Positions 54,240-64,000 of a DNA stretch of 64,000 bases are shown one piece after another. The position numbers and the translations under genes are program-made. Origin of the DNA: Hemileia vastatrix (lineage: Eukaryota > Basidiomycota > Pucciniomycetes > Pucciniales > Zaghouaniaceae); the NCBI GenBank assembly GCA_030280995.1, contig JASXTE010000001.1, positions 29,234,606 to 29,298,605 of the forward strand, in the 5' to 3' direction. Below the pieces are notes generated by a model. It was given only the letters and a program-made list of their open reading frames with translations, searched no databases and was not told the origin of the DNA. Within the stretch, counting starts at the first letter, position 1. Each line of letters opens with the position of its first letter.

Positions 54240-55898
54240 ATAAAAAATTGCTATGATTTTTTCTTTTTATATTTCTTTAGTAGAGCAGGAAGGTTAGATA
54301 TCACTTTCCCAGGTATCCAAAAATCATTTTCAGAAGATTTATTCTTGAATCACAAAAAGTATTCTGTATTTTTTTCAGCAGTAATTATTTTGTGATTTAG
54401 AATCTTGTCTATTTCTGCTGTTTCAGTGATTTAGTTAGGGGTTTTCTTTGGTCTTCCTCTACTTTTTAGAAAAAATCACAATTGCATGAGTAAGTTTTAA
54501 AAACAGATATGGGAAAAACAGGATCTTTCTGTCATATGGCAAGTACAGGATAAATTCAACTACATTATCACCAACCATTCTTCTTTCAAAAATGGACCTA
54601 GAAATGGGTCTTTTGAATTGTTATTACTTTGTAAATTGAAGTGTACTGTAGAAATCAGTACTTCATTTCACTTCTTAAAAGTGTATTCTTTATGGGATTT
54701 GTCCCACCTCTTCTTTTCATATTCAAAAGATTTTTCAATACATTTTTGAGAATGAGTTCTGCAAAGTTGTTGCATTTGAATAAAATATTTTACACCAGGA
54801 TGTAAATCTAATTTAGGTATTTTATTACTGAGAATTTGGGCAGGAGTATTTGTAAAATATGCAAGCCAGAGCTCAAAAGGCTTTCTTTGAGTAATAGAAT
54901 GAACAGTGCTATTATAAGCAAATTCAAAATCTGAAAGTAAGGTGACACAATCATGAGTAAACCTGTCATTTTCTTTGCACTCAAGGCCAAAGGCACAATA
55001 ACTTCTATAATTTCCTCTAAGGTCTGAATCATCCTTTCAGCTGATTCATCAGTGTGTGGGTGATGGTCAGTAGAAAGTTTCAGATCACAACCACAAACAT
55101 CAATCAGAGACATCAAAAATTCAGAAGTAAATTTATGGTCCCTGTCAGAGATTATGGCCTTAGGAAAACCAGCAGTATTAAACATATGAGACAACCACAA
55201 GAAGGCTAAATATTTGGTGGAAAAATCTTTGTGGGTGGGGATAAATTTACACATTTCTGTGAATATGTCCACAATAACCCAACAAGAGTTATAACTGTGT
55301 TTTCCAGAAATGGGTAATCCTGTTACAAAGTCCATGCTTATTATCTGCCATGTTGCATCAGGAGTTTCAATATGTTGCATCAATCCAGCACTTTTTGCAG
55401 TTAATCTTTTTATTTCTGGCAAGAATCACAGGATTCAACTTATATTTTGGTGTCTTTAGACATATTAACCCACCAAGCGGTGTTCTTAATTCTGATAATT
55501 GTTTTTTCAAAATCAAAATGTCCCGTTAATATGTTATCATGACAAGTTTTCAAGATCATTTCCTTCATAGAAAGAGGAATAAAAATGAAATTACTCAACT
55601 TACTTCTTTTATAGAGGTAGCCTTCATCATTTGAAAATTTACCTTGCTCCAAAGCAGTCTGATACTTTGGTGTGAGGTTTTTAATTAACACTTGTATTTA
55701 TTGATTCTTTGGATCATTTACTTTAGTACACAGCTTTTTTAATTCAGTGTCTTTATCATATGAATCCAGAATAAGCTGTAATAGCTCTTCCTCAATATCA
55801 ACCACATATATCCCATGGATGTGGACTATATCATCATCAAGATCATATGCAGGATTGGAGTCATCATTTGGCAAAGGTAACCTTGATAACATATCCAA
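54240..55898 (-). pseudogene. Element J integrase (broken)
   Basis: A decayed chromodomain and GPF region lie at 54250-54700 in scattered frames. The core is at 54808-55422 (MDFVTGLPIS, ISDRDHKF, SAERMIQTLEEI). The zinc-binding segment is at 55440-55691 (HDNILTGH). The linker to RNase H is at 55698-55898. More than six stops or shifts. Confidence 0.75.
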
Positions 55899-55899
55899 A

Positions 55900-57073
55900 T
55901 TTGAGTGAACAATACTAGCCCTATAAATTATTTACATCCTCCCTCTGTTTTTCTGAAAATCCAGCTGCCATCTGAAAACTTGCCTTTTAGGGGTTTTTTA
56001 GTTTAAGAGGGATTTCACTGCAGTTCAGTCAGTGACAAGTTATATTTCTGGTCATCCAGATAATAATTTAGCTTCTCTAGAGCGCACACCACTTCTAAAC
56101 ACTCCAATTGAGTGGCACTATCTTTCAATTCACTATTTATCAAGGTTCTTAAAATTTAAAAATTACTACTTCTGATACTTTGTCATTCATAACTTGTTTT
56201 TGATTGAGAGAAGCACCAAGGCCAATAAAACTGGCATCAGTGCATAAAACAAATAGTTGATAAAAGTTAGGCAAAGTAAGAATTGGTGCTGACATTAAAA
56301 AGTGTTTCAAAGTGTCAAAATCTCCTTGTCTTTCACTGTTCCAGACAAAAGAAACATCTTTCCTAGTTAGTTGGGTTAGGGGTAATGATATGACCTGATA
56401 ATCTTAATATATTTTCTATATTATCCAAAAATTCCCAAGAAACTTTGGAGCTTTCTAACTGTAATAGGAGCTTTTACCTGTTGTATGGCTGACACTTTTT
56501 TTAGTAAACACATATCTGTAATCCTGAGACAACATGACCAAGCACTTTCAAAGAAAGAAACCCAAGTTTGCATTTTTTCAAAGCAATTTTCATATTTATC
56601 TTATCCATCTTATGTAACACTTTACACAGGTGGTTAAGGTGGTCCTCAAATGTTTTGTAAAATAAGATGATATCATCAATATAAACCATTAGCCATCCTT
56701 CAATTATTTCTTGATGGAATGTGTTATCCATAACATTCTGAAAAAATGAAGGGGCACTTTTGGGGACAAATAGCATCCTAATATAACTTTATATACCCAT
56801 ATGAGTAGAAATCAATATAAAAATATGGGAATTTTTCTCAAAAGGTACATGGTAATACCTCTTATTACCATCTAAACAGCTGATGTATTTAGCACCTTGA
56901 AAGGTATCATGGATAGAGCTAATTCTTTGTAAAGGATAGATATAATCTACAATATAAGTATTTAATTCTGTATAATCACCACATAAACTGGCTCTATCTT
57001 TCTCATAAGAAATTAGGACAGGTGAGTTAACACAATGTTTAGGTGTTTCAAATAACTTTCCAATAAAATTCAT
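55900..57073 (-). pseudogene. Element J reverse transcriptase and RNase H (broken)
   Basis: RNase H at 55900-56350 is readable only in pieces. RT lies at 56501-56776, with YIDD intact (VYIDDIILF), and 56789-57073 (YEKDRASLCGDYTELNTY). Confidence 0.75.
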
Positions 57074-57079
57074 TTTTAA

Positions 57080-58378
57080 AAGGTAGATATATTTATTTTA
57101 ATATCTTTTCTCTTTTTGGGGGAAGAAAGATAAGGCTTCTTATTTAAACTAGGTGGTATTTCAGTTAATGGGAAAGATAATGAGAGCATCATTTTTTTTT
57201 ACCAATCCTAAATCATGTGAAATATGAGCAAAGTCCATAGAAAAGATTTTATCAAATTAATGATGGAATCCTTTTCCTCACCAGAAAGCTGTTCTCCAAA
57301 AGAAGCTGTGAAAAATTAAGACAATATGACAGACATCCCTTTTGTAGATCTTTCTTTATATTGAGCCACAGAATTACATGTGTTCAATCCTGGTGTTAAC
57401 AGCTTTTTTGGGGATGAAATTTTAAATTTTCTCTTCCCATTCAACCCCATTGTGAAGAATTGGTTTGAGGGATCCAATTTAATGTAATATTTGGTTAAAA
57501 TATCATGTCCCAAAACAAACAAATTACTTAAGTTATCATTTTTCATAACAAAAAAGTCACACATAGCTCTTAAAAAGCCATGGTTATATTTGAAAAATAT
57601 TTTTGCTTTGTATTTACCAATGGGGGAAAAAACTGAGCCATAACCTCTCCAATCCTCAAAAGTGATAGGCATAAGTTTTGATTTACAATTCCAATCCACT
57701 TTGTCAAGTGCCTTTTCAAATACAACACTTCTTCCAGCTCCAGAATCCAAAACAACCTTAATATTCTTTTCATTAATCAAGAATGTTGCCTTGAGAGTGG
57801 AAATAATTATTTAGCTGTCTTCAAGGTTTCTTATGATTTTAGCATCTTCAGCTGTAGATAAGTCATTATTCTCAATTTCAATATTATTTAAATGATGAAT
57901 ATCTTCTTTCAGAATCAAGATTTCCTGATGAGATTCATATGAAATTTTTTCTTGCACAATCACTTGAAATATCATCCAGTGCAACAGTGTAATCATTAAG
58001 TTCTTCTTTTTGTTCAAAAAGGTTTGTTTTCTTGTCACAAATATGGCCTTTTGGCCAAGGCTCTCTGCATTTAAAGAAAGTGTTTGTTGCATACTTTTTA
58101 GGTGCAACAGGAACAGAAGGTTTATGAACTTTTTCAGGAAGTTTTTGTTGGTAATTAGATGTCTTCTCCAATGAAGGTCTAGGAGTGTAACTTCTAGAAT
58201 CAAACTTGTTTTTTAGAAGGGCCTCATTAAAAGTATTAATATAAGAAGAAGGTTCCCTTGAGAATTCAGTCCTAGCAACTATTAAGTCTCTCAGAGACAT
58301 AGGCAATTTATAAAGGATCCTATTCTTCCATAATTCAAAGTCCATGTTTGGATCCATTGCTCACAGTATCTGTAATAA
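57080..58378 (-). pseudogene. Element J protease and Gag end (broken)
   Basis: The linker is at 57080-57310. The protease at 57316-57780 keeps D-S-G (VVLDSGAGRSVVF). The zinc knuckle region near 58015-58110 reads FFKCREPWPKGHIC, so its first Cys is Phe. The capsid end lies at 57935-58357 (LPMSLRDLIVARTEFS). It is truncated at 58378 by element L. Confidence 0.75.
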
Positions 58379-59187
58379 TGTCAGCCTAGGTATCTCCATT
58401 ACTGAATAATTTTTATGTTTAAAATAAGATAACCTTAATTACATTAAGCTTATTACCTAAAATAAGGTTAAAATACTTATATATATGATTATAATATACA
58501 TATATATATTTATTACACTATTATATGACTTATAGTAGTTTAAATATCTTATCCATAGCCTAATAATACTTATTAAGGTGTTAATGGAGTCATAATATAC
58601 TTATCCTAAGTGATATTAAGTAATTCTAGACATACATAAGCTTATATGTATACATAAACCTCATATTCAGTGAAATATGTAGTTATATTATGTATATAAA
58701 GGTCTATAAGTGGGTTTTAACCTCTTAATAGCCTATAAACTTTATTTTTCTGCTTATTTTAGTTCATATAGACGTATCTAGTCGACTCACAATGCCTACA
58801 CAAGCATATACACTTATTTCAGGCGCATATATCCAGTTTGGACAACTTAATCTGCTTCCTTGGATGGATTTTCACCAATTTATGAGTTGGGATATGATTA
58901 CTGGGTTAATGTGGATTCTTGGGAATGTTATTGGGATTTTGAGCAGTTAATTTGGTTCTTTATATGCTTTGGGTCTCATTTTATCCTCTTTGGATGAGTT
59001 ATTTTACCTGTTTCTTTATGGTATCTGCTTTGATCTGTTTATTCTATTTATGGTATGGGTCTGTGGTATCATTAATTGTGATGGAGGGTCCTTACTGGAG
59101 GTCTGGGTGTTGAAACTACTTGAAGTGGATTCCATGGGTAGGTTATGGGACCTTACAGTGCTGTAATTTCTGGGGATAGCAGTGACA
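58379..59187 (+). repeat. 5' LTR of element L (about 809 bp)
   Basis: It starts TGTCAGCCTAGG; the end is placed at AGTGACA by comparison with M and with the length of other LTRs. TATATAAAGG at 58693-58702 is a likely TATA box. About 12% diverged by eye from the M LTR. The inner boundary is less certain than the outer. Confidence 0.7.
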
Positions 59188-60041
59188 TCATCTGGATTGA
59201 AGGTCTGTGCACTCCAGTGGATTTTGATGGTTATTAGATATCACTTACTTACTAAAAATCAAATAAACACTACAACACAACTATTATCGTATATTAATAT
59301 ATTATAAAGCCTTTATAAATTGATATTATCTTTATATAAGCTATAACTATATTTTATTATTCTATTTACCACCACTAGCATGCATAAAATCCAAGTATTG
59401 TGAGTTTAAATTGAGAATAACTATTTTATTAATCTTCCCCTGAGGTTTAATCACTATATAATTTATTAATAAGTAATTTTACCATTAATTTTTACTATTA
59501 AATCATACTTATATACTAGCATAAACTAAAAATTGGGGGTCTTTCCTTAGTTATTACTTATTATTTAGTATAAGCCTTAGGACATGATTTTTACTCTAAT
59601 ATATCTCAAACAAACCAAATATTTGGGTCTGCAGCACATTAGTGGGTCATCATAACTCATTAATTGCGGAAAACAACCCTTATAATAATTGTGCTAATTT
59701 TTTATAATAAAAATTAGGTATTTACAGTAGTAACTGTACCCAATATAAACCCAATTTCACTTGGTATTTGTTCACCAATATAACACCAAATTCAATTGGT
59801 ATTTGGTTAAATCTTGGTAAGCTAATTATTCACCCTGATAAAGGTCTAGTTAGACTTATTATTCAATTTTTAACAGATTTTTTCAATTTTTTCTTATATT
59901 TTATTTAAATAAATAAAGATATAAATTCAGGGTAAGCTCCAGTGCTATTATTAGTAATTGTATTACTAATATTTTTTGTCTACTAATTAACATATAGATT
60001 TTCCCTTTTGTAGACGTGAGAAATTGTCATTTAAAGACAAA
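59188..60041 (+). other. Untranslated leader of element L
   Basis: A/T-rich with no gene; it is homologous to 61026-61899 in M. Confidence 0.65.
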
Positions 60042-60215
60042 ATGAGTGCTCCACAGGACAATGTAAGTGAAAATCCTGCTTATAACACCAGGTCTAAAGC
60101 TAAAAACATTGCTCCAGGACATCACCATGGAGGTTCAATCCTACCCACAACAAGGGTCAATGAGCATAGAGGAAAAGGACACCCTCTTAAAAATATATCA
60201 ATCAAAATGACTTCC
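60042..60215 (+). pseudogene. Element L gag leader start (exons 60042-60062 and 60118-60215)
   Basis: Seven-codon first exon (MSAPQDN), GTAAGT donor, 55-nt intron ending CTCCAG, and a second exon opening D-I-T-M-E-V. It is cut by the M LTR after ATGACTTCC. The intron read in the first frame contains AYNTRSKA, as in M. Confidence 0.65.
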
Positions 60216-61025
60216 TGTCAGCCTAAATATCCTTAGGACTGAGTATTTCTTATGCTTAAAATAAGATAACCTTAACTAGATTAAGCTTATATCTTAAAAA
60301 TAAGGTTAAAATAATAATATATATTATTTTATTATATATATATATAATTATTATTCTATTATATAATTTATAATAGTTTAAATAGTTTATCCATGGCCTA
60401 ATAATACTTATTAAGGTTTTAATGGAGTCATAATATACTTATCTTAAGTGATATGAGGTAATTATTGACATACATAAGCTTATATGTATACATAAATCTC
60501 ATATTCAGTGAAATATGCAGTATATTATGTATATTTAGGTATATAAGTGGGTTTTAGCCCCTTAATAGCCTATAAACTTTATTTTTCTGCTTATTTTAGG
60601 TCATATGGACGAAATCAGTGGACTCACAACGCCTACAGAAGCATAGACACCTATATCAGGCGCATACACCCAGTTTGGACAACTAAAATTACTTCCTTGG
60701 ATGGTTATTCAAGGATTTATGGGTTGGAAAGATGTTTTTGGGTTAATGTGGATGCTTGGGGATGTTATTGGGGGCTTGGACATTTTATTTTTTTCCTTTA
60801 TATGCTTTTAGTTTCATTAAATCTCTTTTTGATCATTTATTTTACCTGTTTCTTTATGGTATCCGCTTTTATCTGGGATTTCTATTTATGGTATGACTCT
60901 GTGTTATTATTAATAGTGATGGAGGGTCCTTACTGGAGGTCTGGGTGTTGAAACTGCTTGAAGTGGACGCCATGGGGAGGTGATGGGCCCTCACAGTGCT
61001 GTAATTGCCGGGGATAGCAGTGACA
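60216..61025 (+). repeat. 5' LTR of element M (about 810 bp)
   Basis: It starts TGTCAGCCTAAA and ends AGTGACA. TATATAAG near 60539-60546 is a likely TATA box. Confidence 0.72.
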
Positions 61026-61899
61026 TCATCTGGATTGAAGGTCTGTGCACTCCAGTGGATTTGGGTATAAGTAAGGAGGGATTTTGACGGTTTATTATCA
61101 TCATTCAATTACTACACTTCAAACAAACATTACACTACAATTATTAACATTCAGAAATATATTATAAAGCCCTTATAAATTGATATTATCTTTATAAAAG
61201 CTATAACTATATTTTATTCTTCTATTTTCCACCACTAGCACGCATTTAAATCCAAGTATTGTGAGTTTTATTTGAGTATAACTATTCTATTAGTCTTCCC
61301 CTGAGGTTTAATCACTAAATCATTTATAAATAAGTAGTAGGACCATAAAATAACACTATTATATCATACTTATATACTAGACTGTACTGGAAATTGGGGG
61401 TCTTTCCTTATATTTTACTTATTATTTAGTATAAGCCTTGGGACGTGATTTTTACCTTAGTAAAACTCAAAATTAACCAAATATTTGGGTCTGCTGCATA
61501 TTAGTGGGTCATCATAACTCATTTATTGCGGAAAAGAACCCTTATAATAATTGTACTAATTTTTTATCATAAAAATTAGATATTTACAGTAGTAACTGTA
61601 CCCAATATAAACCCAATTTCACTTGGTATTTGGACACCAATATAACACCCAATTAAATTGGTATTTGGCTAAAGCTTGGTAAGCTAATTATTCACCCTTA
61701 TAGAGGTCTAGTTAAACTTATTATTATATTTTTAACAGATTTTTTCAAATTTTTATATTTTATTTAAATAAATAAAGATATAAATTCAGGGTAAGCTCCA
61801 TTGCTTTTTTATTAGTAATATAATTGCTAATATTATTTGTCTACTAATTCCACAGAGCTTTTCCTTTTTTAGACGTAAAATATTGTTATTCTGAACAAT
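61026..61899 (+). other. Untranslated leader of element M
   Basis: A/T-rich, no gene; it aligns with the L leader. Confidence 0.65.
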
Positions 61900-62709
61900 A
61901 TGAGTGCTCCCCAGGATAGTGTAAGTGAACAGCCTGCTTATAATACCAGGTCTAAAGCTAATAAAAACTTTCCAGGACATCACCATGGAGGGACAACAGT
62001 ACCCCCAGCCAGAAAGCATGAGTATAGAGGAAAAGGATGCCCTCTTAAAAAAGATAACTATCAAAAAGACGTCTCCTCCTCTTCAGGATCAACTGTCCCA
62101 CCTGGCCAAACAGGTTCTGAAGCTAGAGGAATCAAAATCTCTCATGTTCAAAGAGGTAGAGCAGTTGCAAAACAATTGCAAGGTAGGATTTCAGCAGATG
62201 AATCAGGCAATGGCAGAATTAAAGGGAGGCCAGCCCAGTCAATCAAATCAGCAACCCCCTACCCAAGGAGGGTCCACTCACTCCCAGGAGAAAATCCTGG
62301 CACCGCGCAATACGGGGGGAGGACTTGTTAGCAAGTCCGCAACCTTGGACTCAAATTCACCACAGATTGAACACACATTGAGCTATTGACAAAGGAACCA
62401 TACAATCAGGGATGAACACCACTCAGCATAACAGTTTTTGTGGGTCTTCAAGTAGAGTTCAGTATGAGTTCAGTATGAGTTCAGTCTGAGTTCCATCTGA
62501 GTTCAGTCTGAGTTCAGGTTGGGGACTTGCTAGCAAGTCCACCCCCTATATTGCGTAGTGTGGTAGACAAATGGAAATGGGACTGGTTTCACCAACAGTG
62601 GACAAGCCACAGTTGCAACAGGGATCCACCCCCTCATCTGACTTCCTCAGCTCACCCTTACAAGGGAAAAAAGTGCCAAAAATCAGGACTTGCAACCATC
62701 CCTTGGTAA
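61900..62709 (+). pseudogene. Element M gag leader protein (exons 61900-61920 and 61976-62709), MITE-disrupted
   Basis: First exon MSAPQDS, GTAAGT, 55-nt intron ending TTTCCAG, second exon D-I-T-M-E-G-Q. It has SMSIEEKDALLKKITIKK, a coiled-coil-like stretch and AELKGGQP, then the MITE at 62306-62555 breaks the frame. After it the conserved VDKWKWDWF and a basic tail end T-I-P-W-stop at CCTTGGTAAGT. The intron-retaining first frame is also open for 143 codons and contains AYNTRSKA. Confidence 0.6.
62306..62555. mobile_element. MITE-like insertion with self-palindromic terminal repeats (about 250 bp)
   Basis: The two ends are inverted copies starting CGCAATA, then a G run, GGACTTGYTAGCAAGTCC and SCAACC. 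The GGACTTG-CTAGCAAGTCC core is itself a palindrome. Between them is an 11-bp tandem repeat (GAGTTCAGTAT-like, 62456-62518). It breaks a gag region that is continuous in B and C. No clear target duplication was found, so the exact ends are uncertain. Confidence 0.65.
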
Positions 62710-64000
62710 GTAACTTACCCTCTCAGATTAGACATAATACTGATAATTACAATATAGGTAATTCTATTGATGTTAAATCTGTACAAAAAATAGAGGAGGA
62801 TTTAAGAAATTTAGGTTTTAGAGTAGATACACCTGACTTGTCTTTTGTCCATAATAACAGTACTATATACAATGATAATACAGTTAATCCTCAGTTGCAA
62901 CCACCTACTAGTGAGATGAGAAGTTCACAGGAGAGTGAGAGAATTGAAAAGGAGGACATGGAATATTTTAACAATAATCCAACTGTCCATAGAATTGTTT
63001 CAGCATTGTGGAATAGAATGACTGATTGTGAGGAACAGACAGTTAAGCTCACTAGTGATACAATTTCATCCTTGACATTGAACATTTCTCAATTAGCAAC
63101 ACGTAATAAAGAATTAGAGAAAGAACATTTGTCTCTAACTCTTAAATATGATTCATTGAGTAATAAATATAATGACCTTTCAAACAAATTTTGTGAGTTA
63201 GAAAAATTATATGAAACACACTTATTAAAGACTGAATCAAGAACAAAGTTATCTTTTGCACAGACAAATCAAAGTGTCTCTGAGCTGCTACAAAGATTAA
63301 CTAAAGTTGAGATTGAAACTGCCAATCTACTGATGAACCAGGATAATCATAAGTATAATCAATATAATAATAATCCTTTCATTGGCAAAAGTGAATCTCA
63401 TTCCTTCCCTGTACCACCACAATTAAAACCATCTGGTGGTAGTGTCAAATCTGAAAATGTAAGTCACAAATCCGTGCAGGAAGAAATACAAGACCATTTA
63501 TCAAAAGTGAATGAGTTGTTGAATTTACCTAAGATTAGTAAGATAAAATCCAATCAGAAGAACTGGCCTAAGATAGATCAGTACCCAACTTATGATGGGG
63601 AAGCCAGCTCTGATTGGCAACATTTTATTCAAAGAATTGACAACTTGAAATTCTCATATAAGTTACCAGATGAAGAGATAACATCAAAATTAATTTCTTT
63701 ATTTAAGGATGTTGCTTTATTATGGTTTGAAGCTGTCTTAAGTGAGGGTAGAGACTACTCTTGGGCTGAATGGAAACAACTTATTGAAAAACAATTTGGA
63801 GGTTCTAAATTCAGGCTTACTCAGCAAAGACTGTATGAGAAGACTAGGTATAATCCGTTGAATGGTGACAAACCTATGGTATTTTTAATGAATTTAAACA
63901 AAATATTAAAAGCCATTGAGCCTCATATGGATTTTAACTTATGGAAAGATAAGATAATATACAAATTACCTATATCTGTCAGAGACATTGTTGTAGCTAG
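62703..64000 (+). CDS. Element M Gag main frame (partial, open at window end)
   Basis: It opens L-V-S at the leader stop, one base back in frame, and runs more than 430 codons without a stop to the edge. The N-terminal part is acidic, followed by coiled-coil-like helices (63050-63330, SQLATRNKELEKEHLSLTLK). The capsid-like region starts at about 63560 (QKNWPKIDQYPTYDGEASSDW) and reaches ISVRDIVVA at the end. The first ATG in frame is at 62923 (MRSSQES). How translation enters this frame is not clear, see the leader feature. It is an intact Gag as far as visible. Confidence 0.85.
   Translation, partial: MVSNLPSQIRHNTDNYNIGNSIDVKSVQKIEEDLRNLGFRVDTPDLSFVHNNSTIYNDNTVNPQLQPPTSEMRSSQESERIEKEDMEYFNNNPTVHRIVSALWNRMTDCEEQTVKLTSDTISSLTLNISQLATRNKELEKEHLSLTLKYDSLSNKYNDLSNKFCELEKLYETHLLKTESRTKLSFAQTNQSVSELLQRLTKVEIETANLLMNQDNHKYNQYNNNPFIGKSESHSFPVPPQLKPSGGSVKSENVSHKSVQEEIQDHLSKVNELLNLPKISKIKSNQKNWPKIDQYPTYDGEASSDWQHFIQRIDNLKFSYKLPDEEITSKLISLFKDVALLWFEAVLSEGRDYSWAEWKQLIEKQFGGSKFRLTQQRLYEKTRYNPLNGDKPMVFLMNLNKILKAIEPHMDFNLWKDKIIYKLPISVRDIVVA

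Larger units (their letters stand above)
37622..58378 (-). mobile_element. Ty3/Gypsy element J, old, interrupted by E and L
   Basis: The 3' LTR starts at 37622 (TGTCAGAAGG), is split by E at 37908, and resumes at 53751 to 54218 (plus-strand end GGCTGACG). The internal minus-strand pol and gag run 54240-58370 and are then cut by the L LTR at 58379. The rest of J lies beyond the window. It was inserted at the end of the polypurine microsatellite. Dense stops and frameshifts mark it as the oldest Gypsy copy here. Confidence 0.82.
58379..60215 (+). mobile_element. Ty3/Gypsy element L, 5' part, plus strand
   Basis: The LTR (58379-59187) is followed by a leader and the start of gag (60042), then interrupted by element M at 60216. 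It was inserted in J gag after AATAA (58374-58378). The remaining part lies outside the window. Confidence 0.78.
60216..64000 (+). mobile_element. Ty3/Gypsy element M, plus strand, runs off the right edge
   Basis: LTR 60216-61025, leader, spliced gag leader, and a Gag main frame open to the window end without a stop. It was inserted in the gag leader of L with CTTCC (60211-60215) before it. Its capsid-like region is closest to B's. The gag leader is damaged by a MITE. Confidence 0.85.

Noticed and set aside
58969..59166. Small open frames in the L and M LTRs
   Set aside because: They lie within U3/R-like sequence and are not conserved in frame between L and M.
58379..62000. L and M as the two LTRs of one element
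   Set aside because: Each LTR is followed by its own leader and gag start in the same orientation, so they are two insertions.

Overview
The window is AT-rich eukaryotic DNA made almost entirely of nested transposable elements. It holds one recognisable single-copy host gene, a 4-exon gene for a membrane protein with about seven transmembrane helices (33621-35661, minus). Short GT-AG introns (about 52-255 bp), chromodomain Ty3/Gypsy elements, PIF/Harbinger-type DNA transposons and TET/JBP-like 2-oxoglutarate oxygenase genes inside transposons point to a basidiomycete fungus. A rust (Pucciniales) with an expanded genome is the best guess. That is an inference; no marker gene is present. I found no rRNA, tRNA or CRISPR.

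Left nest (1-24669): a PIF/Harbinger element (D) is broken by two minus-strand Ty3/Gypsy elements. Element A (1-5316) runs off the left edge. Element B (5409-24213, TSD GTGTA) has 1501-bp LTRs. B is in turn split in its gag by element C (11637-20812, TSD ATTTA, about 1138-bp LTRs). C is the best preserved retroelement, with gag, protease, RT, RNase H, integrase, an AT-hook and a chromodomain. It carries only three stops and one frameshift.

Middle (24675-37621): three more Harbinger-type elements follow: F (25194-30325), a small MITE-like G (30331-30582) and H (30769-33124). Then come the host gene, a possible LINE tail and a 430-bp polypurine microsatellite. F and the later element I share an unusual cargo. 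Besides a DDE transposase and a SANT/Myb-like protein (a remnant in F), each carries a TET/JBP-like 2OG-Fe(II) oxygenase gene, on the plus strand in F and the minus strand in I. The element ends are GGGGGTRTCA with 5-bp TAWTA target duplications and CpG-containing subterminal palindromes. In the old copies those CpGs have decayed.

Right nest (37622-64000): Gypsy element J is interrupted in its left LTR by Gypsy element E (37909-53745, TSD CCTTA). E contains a foreign solo LTR N (TSD CTTAT), the 6.1-kb Harbinger element I (43600-49733, TSD TATTA) and a solo LTR K of the B family. J's gag is broken by plus-strand Gypsy element L, whose gag is broken by a related element M, which runs off the right edge and carries a palindromic MITE.

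A shared feature of the Gypsy families is a gag leader gene. A short first exon, a 55-73 bp intron at the same position in five copies (A, B, C, L, M), and an exon encoding a small protein are recognisable in all of them (in L only the start of the second exon survives before M interrupts it). In A, B, C and M this protein ends at Trp-stop, exactly where the main Gag frame opens in the -1 frame, at a sequence that looks like a splice donor. The TET-carrying Harbinger elements and this conserved gag leader are the two most interesting systems here.
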